63,441 nucleotides of DNA. Source: Amphimedon queenslandica. Its lineage: Eukaryota > Porifera > Demospongiae > Haplosclerida > Niphatidae. Where the stretch lies: positions 11,816 through 75,256 of the forward strand of contig NW_003546359.1 in the NCBI RefSeq assembly GCF_000090795.2, written 5' to 3'. The notes under the pieces are model-generated. The model saw only the letters and a program-made list of their open reading frames with translations. It did no database searches and was not told where the DNA came from. The position numbers and the translations under genes are program-made. Below, one piece after another: positions 37,638 through 49,673 of this stretch; the stretch's first letter is position 1; each line of letters opens with the position of its first letter.

Positions 37638-39725
37638 TCATTGGTTGGCATATATGTAGTACCAAAGTCTGAACTTTTCTAAGAATATGAAGGTCAGTAC
37701 TGTATGAGGACCTAGTCTAGCGTAATACGGAGTGAATCCTTTCCATAAACTAAAGAAACCTTCTTTACGTATTAATTTAACCAACACATCCTGTAAACAA
37801 ACAAACAAATAATTATAAATAATTAATAATAATAATAATAATAATGATAATGAGAAAACTCACTGCAGCTCCTGTGAATTCAGGGACACCATTGATTGTT
37901 TTCATATTTTGTATTCTACAGTAATTAATTAATTAATTAATTAATTAGATGAATCAATAAAGTTGATGTACACATACAGTGTATGTACCATACCCCATAC
38001 TCCCTACCATACCCCATACCCCATACTCTATACTCCATACTCCATACTCCATACTCCATACTATACCCCATACTCCATACTATACCCCATACTCCATACT
38101 CCCATACCCCATACTCCCATACCCCATACCTTGTTTTAGAGATATCCACTGGCATTGATGCTATTGTAGTTACTAGACCACTGATCATACTGGAGACAAA
38201 ATGACACTTGATGTCATCAACAAAATATGCTATAAACAATAATAATAATAATAATAACAACAACAATGGCTTACATGTTCCTAATAGTAATTGTTTTGCT
38301 TGTGAATAAGTCGTCAATTGGGCTACATTAACTACCATAGCACGTACTACTGTAGGACCACACCCCTAACAATAAACAATAAACAACAACAACAACAACG
38401 ATAATAATAATAATAATAGTAATAATAATAATACTAATAATGGGGTATTACCCTCCACAGTGTTGCTATTCCTTCTTCCCTGGTGATGCGATACAGTGCA
38501 TTGAAGACACTGGTGTACCCCCTCCTCTGCTCTGGGGGGAGGCGGCCATCAGACGTCATTCTAATTAAAGATATCTCAGCAGGAGTACCCACTACTGCCC
38601 CAGTACCACCTGCTACCACTCCAAACATCATCTTCTTTAAAATACCAGGAGGACTACCATCAGACCTAATAAATAAATAAATAAATAAATAAATAAGTAA
38701 ATAGATAAATACTTTGTATATCTGTCCATTAACATTTGAAACACTCCCAGTCTCGTGGTGCTGTATGTGGCCTGCCTCAGTAGACCAGCAGATAATCTAA
38801 TAATAATAATAATTATTATAATTATAATAATACAATAATAATAATTATTATTATAATTACAGTACATACCCATTATAAACTGCAAATATTCCTTCATTTC
38901 GAACAATTCTACTTAAAACATGCAATGAAGTTTTATGCTCCTTCATTGAAGAACCAACACCTAATAAATATATAATGTATAAGTATCAAAAAACGTAAAA
39001 AATTGGCGTAATTTCGGAGCCATTTTTTGGAAAAAACCATGGGCTATAGCCTTGGGTATTTTTCAGAATTTTGGCATTTTCTTAAAATGGCCGTAACTTG
39101 AAAAATTGAAGCCGGAATTGACTCAAACTTTCTACACAGCATAAGGACATCAATATGTATCAGAAAATGTAATAAAAATTTGCGGTGATTTTGGAGCCAT
39201 TTTTTGGAAAAAACCATGGGCTATAGCCTTGGGTATTTTTCAGATTTTTGGCATTTTCTTAAAATGGCCGTAACTTGAAAAATTGAAGCCGGAATCGGCT
39301 CAAACTTGCTACACAGCATAAGGGCATCAATATGTATCAGAAAATGTAATAAAAATTAGGGGTGATTTCGGAGCCATTTTTTTCACGCTGTCATGCTTTT
39401 TTTTCATGCTTTTCAGTTCATGCTGTGCCTGATCATATTAATTTTGGCATTTCCTTAAAATGGCCGTAACTCGAATAATTAAAGTGAGACTAATGACACT
39501 GTTTCTTACCACTTAATTGCATTCTATTCTTAACAAGATCCAAAGGCTGTACAAAGACCGTAGCAGTCATTCTAATAATAGTAACACAGTGATAATGTAT
39601 TATATTGCTGGTATGCATTGTTACCCTGCGAGCCCTCCTAGTGCAAAGTTAACTTGTCTTGGTATTGCCCCTGGCGGGACTCGACTCTTGGGAGATGCTG
39701 CAGATATTGTTCTACTGTCGGCCAT
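37638..39725 (-). CDS. SLC25A11: Mitochondrial 2-oxoglutarate/malate carrier
   Basis: Nine exons (39625-39725, 39510-39571, 38870-38960, 38713-38796, 38452-38665, 38275-38365, 38130-38229, 37864-37915, 37638-37790) sum to 948 nt, or 315 residues (human 314). Three SLC25 repeats are present with their PxD/ExxK/R signatures: QPLDLVKNRMQLSG, TPAEISLIRMTSDGRLP and MPVDISKTRIQNM. Family-specific phrases such as LSAGLLRQATYSTTRLG and WKGFTPYYARLGPHTVLTFI identify the oxoglutarate carrier. It sits in the inner mitochondrial membrane and exchanges 2-oxoglutarate for malate. The start exon (MADSRTIS onward) was found upstream of the main exons; its phase fits. The C-terminus differs from vertebrates (ending YYIYANQ). 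Intron 7 is a TATGGAG-type minisatellite. Confidence 0.97.
37983..38128. repeat. TATGGAG/TATGGGG minisatellite in SLC25A11 intron 7
   Basis: On the gene's strand the intron starts GTATGGGGTATGGGAGTATG and keeps repeating TATGGNG units of 7-8 bases for about 140 bp, giving many donor-like GTATGG hexamers. Confidence 0.9.
38985..39480 (+). repeat. CTATAG satellite type a, about three units
   Basis: Tandem units with CCATGGGCTATAGCCTTGGG centres fill much of SLC25A11 intron 38961-39509. The third unit is degenerate at its centre. Confidence 0.85.
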
Positions 39726-39926
39726 TTTGAGGTAACACCCACCAACCGATCACGTGACTTCATCAAACAATGTGTGGGTGTTAAAAATTAAATGTATTAA
39801 AGCAAAAAGTAGCAAAAAAATTAATAATGAGAATAGTTGCAATAAAATAGCAAGTAAGAGCAGCGTAGGGTCCCTGTACTTAAAAGTGTGCAATAAAACA
39901 ATATCAATAAAGAGCAGCTGTGGCCA

Positions 39927-42762
39927 TCACTTCCAATGGGCCAACGTCTCCAGCATCCATGTGACAAGAATAGACCCAAAGTATAACAAGAACACTGGAA
40001 TAACTAGCAGTAGCTAAGAGAGAGAGAGAGGAAGGGGTTTAAAGACACACTATAAACTATAGTTACCATGTAAGTATGCTTGTAGAGGAACCCATAAGAC
40101 AGGGCAATGGCTGCCATTATGAGCTGGACAAGAAGGATGACAGTCACTTCAGCTGAATATTGCCATGTCAATCCTCTGATACCAACCAGTGCAGTGAATA
40201 TACCAAGACACAGGGTGTTGTTCATTGTAGCTGCTCCATACAACTGTATGTGGATTTATTAATTACTATTAGTTATTATTAATTAATTAATTACTTGTGA
40301 AAAGGTCATTGATGTGTTAACCTTCTTCTTCTTTGATGCAAAAATAAGAGAAGAAACCAACTCACTGGCATTGGAACACAATGGGGTGATGACAAACGAC
40401 AAATAGAACACTATCAGGCCATTAATAATAATCAGTAATCATCAATAATCAATTATAACCAATAATCATCAATAATCCATTACCAGGTATTGGTATGTAC
40501 TGTCCTTGTACTTTGTGTCCATCATCCTTAGTATAAGAATAGTTTTCATTCTCTTTATTGACAAGACGAGTTAATGCATCCACCATAGGATCAGAAAATA
40601 TTGTCACCTAATAAATAAATAAATATATAAATAAGCAAATTAATTAATTAAGGGACCAATCCATTACCAGTCCAACTCCGACTATGAGATAAGCTGCAGA
40701 CCAAAGACCAATCTTCCATTTTGGTTCTTCACCCTAATTAGAGGGTGTGGCTAATAAGTAAATTAGTGGGTGTGGTTCATTACCTCTTCATGGTCTCCTT
40801 TAGTATCAACCTCATCTTCAGCCGCTGGACTGGCAGTGGGTGTGGCTCCCTCCTCCTCTTTCTTGTGAACTTTCCAAGCGCTGAAATATTTCTTTTGAAT
40901 TCCAGTCTCAGATCCTAACCAATATTCAATTAATTACTTCATTAATTAATTAATATTCATACTGTACCTATTAATGGTTTGTTCTCAGTTTCCCCCCCAC
41001 TGGTTCCTGAACCATTGACTGGTTTGGGTGATTTTTGAAACAGTAGCATCTGTTTCAAAGCATTCCTCTTTAAACTAACAAACAACAACAACAATAAACA
41101 ACAACAATAAACAACAACAATAAACAACAACAATAAACAACAACAATAAACAACAACAATAAAGAACAACAATAAACAACAGTATATTATAATGTGTACT
41201 TTTCTTTCCTTCTCTTCTCTCCCCTCCATTCATCAATCCTCTTGGAGGCAGCACTGAAGACCACCAGGTAGACCAGGTAACACACAAAGAAGATGAAGCA
41301 GATCACTGAAGTGGCAATGGCTGAATATTTAATATAAGAAGGGACATTATCAATAGTCTGAGGCTTATGAGCACCATAGACCCAGTCAGCTCCTTGAATA
41401 ATACTGTGGGTACATTATAGATTAGATTATAAAATAACTATATTCCCCTTACAGGTAGGGTAAAGCAGTGATTATCATTATAATAGAACTGTATGTGACA
41501 TCAGGTGTGACACTGACTCCCTGTAATAGATATGTACTGACTAACCACACCCACAAAATGGCGGATACACTTACAGACTTCCAAAGACTAGACACCTCCA
41601 GTTTCGAACACTTATTGTCCACTCCTTGTTTATTAATGATGTCAACCCTACCCAGGATGAGCCCACCGACCCAGGGGATGGTCAATAACATGATGGTGCT
41701 CCCAGCCAGTGTCCTATATCAAACAACCCATACAGTAACTAATGGAGTATCAGTATGTGTAGCTGTACCCCATTCCCACTGCTATCTGTTGGTCAGCATC
41801 AACTCTATTACCAGACCCTGAAGCTATGATCATGGCTGAATCAGGAACAGCACCCAGCAATGGAAGAACAATGCCACCTAATGAATAACGTTAATAATAA
41901 TAATAGTAATAATAATTAATAGGAATAACAGGACAGCAGCATGTGAAGAGCATGTGCACAAACAAACAGTAGAGATATTACAAGCTGTTACTATTAATAG
42001 AGCCTGTTACCAATTATAGTAGGAGGTAGTCCAAGATCAAGTAACATTTCAGCTCCGTCTAAAAATAAATTAATCAATTTCTTTCAGCCACTCCCTCCTC
42101 CTCATATTACCTGATATGATCTTAGCAGACACACCCAGGATTATACCAAAAAATAATATCAATTGAATGTTTCCAATAATCTAGATAATGATGATAGTAA
42201 TAATGATAAATGGAATTTATTGTCACTTACAGTAACTGAACATGGCTCCAATCCAAACACACATGTCTATAAAAGAATAATAACTTGAAAAGTGAAGACT
42301 GTTAACTTACCGGAATTGAACCTGAATCAGTCTAAAGTAAAAGATATACATAATAATATTAATGTTATGTTGTAGGTTATACACTCATTACTGTACAGGT
42401 ACATTTCAAGCAGGTACTTACCCCATTGGTATCATTAGTCTGTGGATAAACAGATGGGAATATTATGTACATTAAATGTGCTAATACTTACTATATTACT
42501 GTTATCTTGCTGAGGAGGAGAGAAAAGTATAAGATAAATTATTTATTTACAATCAGTCACTTACTTCACCAACAAACTGTTGAGAGAGAAGGTTAAATTA
42601 ATTAGATTAAGGTTAAAGTTAGTTTAAACTCACAATATCAAAGTAATGATGGCCCTGGCTCAGAGCAGGTGAGACAGCAGCCACTAGTATCCCCAGGAAG
42701 AGGATCAGTTTAAGGAAAGACATGCCACCAGCCCTTGCCCTAACTTTACTGATAGCTGCCAT
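39927..42762 (-). CDS. CAX/NCX-superfamily cation exchanger with leader peptide
   Basis: There are nineteen exons: 42634-42762, 42565-42576, 42492-42509, 42422-42439, 42311-42331, 42231-42266, 42111-42180, 42011-42058, 41769-41877, 41575-41713, 41453-41520, 41200-41403, 40968-41074, 40784-40914, 40668-40733, 40484-40607, 40322-40410, 40067-40243 and 39927-40013. They total 1653 nt, or 550 residues. A signal peptide-like start (FLKLILFLGILVAAVSPALS) precedes a short acidic/polar segment. The two alpha repeats of the Na_Ca_ex fold are clear: GGIVLPLLGAVPDSAMIIASG and FVITPLCSNASELVSSLIFAS. AGSTIMLLTIPW resembles plant NCL/CAX-type exchangers more than vertebrate NCX. A large hydrophilic loop lies between the halves; I see no EF hand. 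The ion pair exchanged is not determinable. The ATG at 42762 is preferred because an NRF1-like site lies just upstream. Confidence 0.85.
41087..41185. repeat. 13-bp tandem repeat CAACAACAATAAA
   Basis: About seven copies in the exchanger intron 41075-41199. Confidence 0.85.
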
Positions 42763-42789
42763 CTTTGCAATTTTCAACACTCCTACTGA

Positions 42790-42798
42790 GCATGCGCA
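42790..42798. promoter_or_regulatory. NRF1-like palindromic site upstream of the exchanger
   Basis: GCATGCGCA lies 28 bp upstream of the exchanger start codon, within the 130-bp gap to the 3' end of espin. It is the same motif as upstream of IRF and at 62298. Confidence 0.45.
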
Positions 42799-42892
42799 GC
42801 AAAACTCCCGGGCTAGTCCGGGCTTCAATGAATAATCATTAATTTCATCAATCTTAATGTAAATGAACTGAAATTACAATACACTAATTATT

Positions 42893-45800
42893 CTATTCCT
42901 TTTCTTCTCTCTTCTTTAATAATATCTTCTTCTTCCAGTCAGGAAGTGCATCAAACTTCTCTTGTTTTTCTCTCTCTTCTCTCAGCCTTTCCTTCTCAAT
43001 CGCTCTTTGCTTTGCCCTGAAGGAGTGGAGCAGATGATGATAGAGTCCAGTTGTGTATGTATTGCTGGTACCTTTGCTCTTCTTTCTTCATTAGTATCTT
43101 CTTTTTCCATTCTGGTACATCAGCATACTTATCTTCAGCAGCAGATTCATCCTAACATTGCATCACCATAGTTACAATTGTTATCATTTTATACTTCATT
43201 TTTGTGCTTTGCTTGTTTCTGTTCTTCTTCTTTTTGTCTTTTTCTCATCAAGTTCCTCTTCCATAAAGGTACTTTACTGTCTCCATCATCAGATCCAGCA
43301 GTTCTCCCAATGGCAACTCTATCAGAACTGGTCTGTGCTACTGTAACCCGCTCACCAGAAACTAGAAGAGGAGATTCAGGAACAGGTCCTTGTACTTGAG
43401 TCTTGATAGCAACTGGTGGCTCCTAATAATTGAAGTACCTCCTCATGTTGCATACAACACATGTGTACATGCTTACACTTTCTCCATTTGTTTGTAAGAT
43501 TTTTCCATATTTAAACTGTAAATAATACATCGATACAATAATAATAAGCAAAATGGGCTAACTGGTTGCAAGTTCCTCTTTAGTAGAGGTGTGTTTGATA
43601 GAACGGATTTATCAAATATTCTCACTTCTTCCATTAGTAGTGGATTCTGCATTTTCATTCCATCCTCATCCACCTCAGCTAACAACCAATCATACTTTAT
43701 TATAGCAATAATTCATTCCATACCTTCATATTCCATTCCTTTAACGGTCACAGGGTTGAGTTTCTTGAATGCACTGCTCAGTTCATTTTTGCTTTCCTTT
43801 ACATTAAGAGAGTTAGTTGACTTCTTTACGTTATTGAAACTGGCCACTCCATCAGTTGTGCTAGTGTCTTGTTTACTGCTACTTGTTGTTGCTGTTGTTG
43901 ATTGTTTATTAACTTCAAGTACTGAATTGACTAATGATGCTGAGAATGGCTCAGTTGAATCAGAGAGCTTAATCTAGTGTACAGTAATTAAAAATGTCTA
44001 TAGCATAATGTTCTTATACTTGAATTTGTTTGACTGGTTTCATGGGAACATTAGAAAGGTAAGCAGCACATTCGTTGTAATTGCAATCTTCAGCTAGATC
44101 AGCAGGAGTAAGACCATCGCTATCTCTAACATTAGGATCAGCTCCATAGGATATTAACAATTTAATTGCCTTCAAACAAATAGCATTATAACATGAAAAT
44201 GCTTTTATTATAACAAACTTCAATTTGTCCATTCTCAGCAGCATCATGTAATGGAGTCCCTCCAAGATCATCCTGATCCATGCTAGCTCCATTATCCAGT
44301 AACCATTGTATAACATTAGTATGTCCTAATGATATTATTATTATTGTTATTATCAAAAAGAACTGGTACCTCTAGCTGCTGCATAATGTAAGGGAGTAGC
44401 TCCATCATTATCCCTTTCAGACACTGGTACCTTACACTCCTCAACCTGTTCAAAAATCAGTACATGTATATGCATCAGAAACTCTGTAATAACAAAGGAA
44501 TTCCTCCTTTAAATTTTGGTAAAATTTGGCCAAAATTCCTGCACTATAGTACAGGGACTTATTTTGAGTTTGGAGCAACTGTAAAAATCATAAAAAAGCC
44601 AAACTTGATCGAAATCAGCACAAACTTTCTACACTGCATAAGTACATGTATATGCATCAGAAAATGTAATGAAATTGAGGAATTCTCTACTTGTCAATTT
44701 TGGTGAAATTTGACAAAAATCCCTGTACTATAGTACAGGGACTTTTGTCCGATTTTTGAGCAAATTAAAAAAATCATAAAAAATCCAAACTTAATTGGAA
44801 TTAGCTCAAACTTCCTACACAACATAAGTACATGTATATGCATCAAAAAATGTAATAAAATTGAGGAATTCTTGACTTGTCAATTTTGGTGAAATTTGAC
44901 AAAAATCCCTGTACTATAGTACAGAGACTTTTGTCCGATTTTGAAGCAACTTTAAAAAATCATAAAAAATTTAAACTTGATCGGAATCAGCTCAAACTTC
45001 TTATACATAATAAGTACATATATATGCATCAAAAAATGTAATAAAATTGAGGAATTCTCTACTTGTCAATTTTGGTGAAATTTGACAAAAATCCCTGTAC
45101 TATAGTACAGGGACTTTTGTCCGATTTTGGAGCAAATTAAAAAAATCATAGAAAATCTAAACTTGATCATAATCAGCTCAATTTTTCTACACAAGATAAG
45201 TACATGTATATGCATAAAAAAACGTAATAAAATTGAGGAATTCTCTACTTGTCAATTTTGATAAAATTTTACAAAAATCTCTGTACTATAGTACTGGGAC
45301 TTTTGTCCAATTTAGGACCAAATTTTAAAAAATTGTAAAAAATCTAAACTTGAACAAAATCAGCTCAATTTTTCTACACAACATAAGTACATGTATATGC
45401 ATCAGAAAATGTAATAAAATTGAGGAATTCTCTACTTGTCAATTTTGATGAAATTTTACAAAAATCCCTGTACTATAGTACAGGGACTTTTGTCCAATTT
45501 TTGAGCAACTTTAAAAAATCATAGAAAATCCAAACTTAATTGGAATTAGCTCAAACTTCCTACACAACATAAGTACATATATATGCATCAGAAAATGTAA
45601 TAAAATTGAGGAATTCTCTACTTGTCAATTTTGGTGAAATTTGACAAAAATCCCTGTACTATAGTACAGGGACTTTTGTCCGATTTTGGAGCAAATTAAA
45701 AAAATCATAGAAAATCTAAACTTGATCATAATCAGCTCAATTTTTCTACACAAGATAAGTACATGTATATGCATAAAAAAACGTAATAAAATTGAGGAAT

Positions 45801-47500
45801 TCTCTACTTGTCAATTTTGATAAAATTTTACAAAAATCTCTGTACTATAGTACTGGGACTTTTGTCCAATTTAGGACCAAATTTTAAAAAATTGTAAAAA
45901 ATCTAAACTTGAACAAAATCAGCTCAATTTTTCTACACAACATAAGTACATGTATATGCATCAGAAAATGTAATAAAATTGAGGAATTCTCTACTTGTCA
46001 ATTTTGATGAAATTTTACAAAAATCCCTGTACTATAGTACAGGGACTTTTGTCCAATTTTTGAGCAACTTTAAAAAATCATAGAAAATCTAAACTTGATC
46101 GGAATCTGCTCAATTATTCTACAGAACATAAGTACATGTATATGCATAAAAAAACTTAATAAAATTGAGGAATTCTCTACTTGTCAATTTTGGTGAAATT
46201 TTACAAAATCCCTGTACTATAGTACAGGGACTTTTGTCCAATTTTGGACAAAATTAAAAAAAAATCGTAAAAATACAAATTTGAACAGAATCAACTCAAT
46301 TTTTCTACACAACATAAATACATGTATATGCATCAGAAAATGTAATAAAATTGAGGAATTCTCTACTTGTCAATTTTGGTGAATTTTGACAAAAATCCCT
46401 GTACTATAGTACAGGGACTTTTGTTCGATTTTTGAGCCAATTAAAAAATTCATAAAAATCCAAACTTAATCGCAATCAGTTCAATCTTTCTACAAAACAT
46501 AAGTACATGTATATGCATCAGGTAATGTAATGAGTTCCTCTGTAAGTACTTACCAACCAAACTAGGCAATCAAGTTTTCCCATTTGAGCTGTTGCATGCA
46601 CAGGAGCCATGCCGTCAGTTGCACGCAACCGATGATTAGCATCAACCTATTAATAATGATAATAATAGTAATAAAATATATTAGTAAATTTATTACTTGA
46701 TTTGCTAAATACTTTAAGCAGTCCAGATGACCTTCTTGAGCAGCAAAGTATAAAGGAGTTGCTCCATTATCTGCCCTTTTATTAACAGCACTGCAGTATG
46801 ATACATAATAACTGTATAATGCTCCCAACATAAGTAGTTACCTTTTAGAATGTTGTGATATCCACCTAACAGTGTCAATGCTTCCCTTTGCTGATGCCAA
46901 GTGTAATGGAGTAATTCCTCCTTTAGCTTTATCAACTGGATCACAGCTACCTGATTCAACTAACCACATCACCACTGATACTTTATTGAATCTTGCAGCT
47001 ATTATAATTATGATTTAATAATAGAAGAACATTAAGTAATAGATCTGTTCTAAATATCATACCAAGATGTAATGGAGTGGCAAATGAAGCATCCCTAGAG
47101 TTGGGGGAACAGCCTCCAAACTGAACGAGCCATTGGAGTGATTCCAGTTGGCCAGTAGCTGCAGCATCATGAGCAGGAGTGGCTCCATTATTAGCTGGTT
47201 TACTGCCACTCAGACCTTTGGACTGTACTAGCCAAGCAATAAGACCAGTTTTACCTAACAGCAAGTACAATATCCACAGAATGAGCTAGTATGATAAGAT
47301 TACTTCCATAGCATTCAAGCTGCTATGCTACGGTGTATGTTCTTACCAGCTCTTGCAGCATAGTGTACTATACCAGCTCCATATCTATCAAGGAACCTAG
47401 TGAGGTCGTATTTCTTATTGGCCAGTCCCTCTAGAGAGGCCCTGTCTCCTTTTGTAGCGTAGCCTAGTCCTTGGTTGATAGTTGTTGTTGTCAACTCCAT
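42893..47500 (-). CDS. ESPN: Espin-like ankyrin-repeat actin-bundling protein
   Basis: Fourteen exons (47347-47500, 47063-47254, 46842-46998, 46697-46790, 46554-46646, 44370-44445, 44219-44325, 44020-44169, 43724-43973, 43563-43678, 43477-43515, 43195-43422, 43072-43151, 42893-43016) sum to 1860 nt, or 619 residues. Residues 1-340 are about nine ankyrin repeats with espin-specific phrases: [50 protein letters not shown]. The C-terminus has three copies of a basic Trp motif ([33 protein letters not shown]) in charged helices, matching the three such motifs in the espin actin-bundling module. [17 protein letters not shown] may be a WH2-like segment. Espins bundle actin in microvilli and stereocilia; choanocyte collar microvilli are an obvious but untested site. 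Intron 5 carries a 2-kb satellite. An in-frame ATG at 47596 exists, but alignment favours 47500. Confidence 0.87.
44457..46540 (+). repeat. CTATAG satellite type b array, 11 units with higher-order structure
   Basis: CTATAG centres fall near 44546, 44729, 44914, 45100, 45286, 45473, 45659, 45845, 46032, 46217 and 46404, a spacing of 183-188 bp. The array fills espin intron 44446-46553. Confidence 0.95.
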
Positions 47501-47868
47501 GATAATGGGTGGGGCTCCAAAATAAACTGGAGAATGCAGGGATATACGGAAACATCTACACTGATTAAAATCAATTAATTTTGATCGATCGAGCACACAA
47601 GAAAATGGATAATTTAAAGAATAACATTAACAGTGATCAGACTCTCTCAGTAATATTGTATTAATAATTGATGATGGGAGCAGCAAAGTATGTGTAATAA
47701 TGTGTGTGTGTGGGTGCGGCCTAATAATAATAATAACGATAATAATTAATAGGAAGGTGGTTTCCTAGTCACACTCTTAATAGTAGCTAGTGTTTGGTTC
47801 TCTACAGTTAGTAACAGCTGCTCTTGATCAAACAATGTGTGTATTATTATTAATTATCTTGTTGTTGT

Positions 47869-49434
47869 TTATTGTTGTTGTTGTTGTTGTGGTTCTTCTT
47901 CACCATCATCATAATTATTAGACTGTTCATTCAGAGGCTCCTCAGACTGTATCTATTATTAATAACATTATTAATTAATTCATTATTAATTACCTGTCCA
48001 TCATCATTCCTCCCGTTAGCTTGTCCCCTGGGGGGGCCCCCTCGACGACGATAAGGCTACATTAAAAATACAGTGAGTGGGTGTGGCTAATTGTTCTTAC
48101 TCTTCTAGGTCGATATACTCTTGACCTGTTGTACCCGTTCCTTCCCTGAGCTTGAGGGGGCTCTCCCTCTCTCTCCCTTGGCTGCTCCCTAGGGGGCCCA
48201 CGAGGGGGGCGGCGACCAGGAGGACGTCTATTAAATCCCTATCATAATAATTGTATAATAAATAGTAATAATACTTTATTTGACCTAGTACAATACAGTG
48301 TACATGTACACACAATACAGTACTGGTCTCTCCCACACTCACTCCTCCTTGGTTCCCTGTGTCTTGGGGTGGTCCCCTAGGTGGGCCCCGGGGCGGTCCC
48401 CTCCTGTAACCAAGGTTACGTGGGTAGTTCCTTCGCTGGGGACCACGTGGACGCCTCCTCTGGACCTGCTGAGGACTGTCTTCATTTTCTATCAAACAAA
48501 CAAATAATTCATTTATTCATTAATTTATTAATTACCATCAGATGGTCCCCTTTCTTCCCCTTGGCTGTCTTGTCCCGTTGGCTGTTGTTGCACTCTCCTT
48601 CTGTTCCTCCGCCTGTTGTAATCACCTTTATCAGCTGTCAACAACAAACAAAAATAAACAACAACAACAACACATCATACACAACTTACGAGCATATTTG
48701 CTCCCCTGTACGTGTGCCCCATTGGGTCCGGTGACTTGAGCAGCTTCAGGTCCCTTGGCCCCCTTGATTACAATAAACTCAACCACTTCCCCATCTCCAA
48801 CACTCCTCAGGTATTTCTTGGGGTTGTTCTTAATGATGGCAGTCTGATGAACAAATATATCATCCCCAGTGTCATCCCTACAGAGACAGAAACCATGTAC
48901 ATGTATATTGTCTCCTAGGCTAAATAAAAAGCTGAAAAATGGGAGATTTCAGGAACCTAGACCAAATATGGGAGACCCAAAGTCCCCCAAACCACCCCTC
49001 CAGATCTACCAGTGATTACAATAAAGTGGGCCCATCTCTTGTGTCTCCAGTTTCAGGAGGTGTGCTTGTCAGGAGGTGAGTATGTACAACAATGACCACA
49101 ATATGATAATAAAGGAGAGGCAGAAAAAGGGGCGGACTAACATATTCACAACAAGTATTTTAACAATGAGCAACTATTCATCACTGTAATAAATCTAATA
49201 ATAAATATTAGTATTATTATTGTTATTATTATTGTTTGTGTGTTGCTATGGTGAGTTACCTCTTGATGAATCCATAGCCACTTCTAACGTTAAACCATTT
49301 CACAGTCCCTGATATTATATTAGCTAATCAATAAACAATATGAATAATAAATGAACATATTAACACTTAACAACTCTCTCACTGGTCACTGTGCGGCTTT
49401 GATCAGTTTGCTGTTGTTCTTCTCCGTCACTCAT
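47869..49434 (-). CDS. YBX1: Y-box cold-shock-domain RNA-binding protein
   Basis: Eight exons (49365-49434, 49260-49323, 48690-48877, 48536-48634, 48343-48488, 48101-48238, 47994-48056, 47869-47952) sum to 852 nt, or 283 residues. The cold-shock domain (about residues 24-105) has RNP1 SGYGFIK and RNP2 [15 protein letters not shown] and the Y-box hallmarks [14 protein letters not shown] and AAQVTGPNG...VQGSKYA. The rest is arginine/proline-rich islands ([38 protein letters not shown]) alternating with acidic segments, the family pattern, and a six-Gln end. Y-box proteins package and regulate mRNAs in cytoplasmic mRNPs and also bind DNA. Exon 1 ends at a weak GTTAAT donor, the least certain junction. 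On the minus strand AATAAA overlaps the stop codon (47866-47871) and may serve as a polyadenylation signal. The gene is divergent from the TRAF-PHD gene, 240 bp away. Confidence 0.96.
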
Positions 49435-49673
49435 AATGGCCGCTGATTGATGGTAGCTGTAGATGGCAGAGAGAGAGAGAGGACGAGAGAGAGTGTGTCT
49501 TCCTCTTTAACTCAGTCCCTGGTCGATGTGATGGCCTCCTCTGGACGGGATGGTCTGCTTCTGTTGGTCCGTGACACCTTTTTATACATACCGGAAATTT
49601 ATCAGTCCTAATTATTCGTAAGAAATAATTTCATTACAGTTCACGACTAGACACACCCCCTAACTCCTTCAAA
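49435..49673. promoter_or_regulatory. Bidirectional promoter region, Y-box gene / TRAF-PHD gene
   Basis: The two start codons are 239 bp apart and divergent. The interval contains a GA tract (about 49469-49495) and a tandem-like stretch around CCTCTGGACGGGATGG. I see no TATA box. Shared promoter use is inferred from spacing only. Confidence 0.4.

Noticed and set aside
37983..38204. Open frame of repeated YSHTP or YGVWEYG
   Set aside because: This is minisatellite within an SLC25A11 intron.
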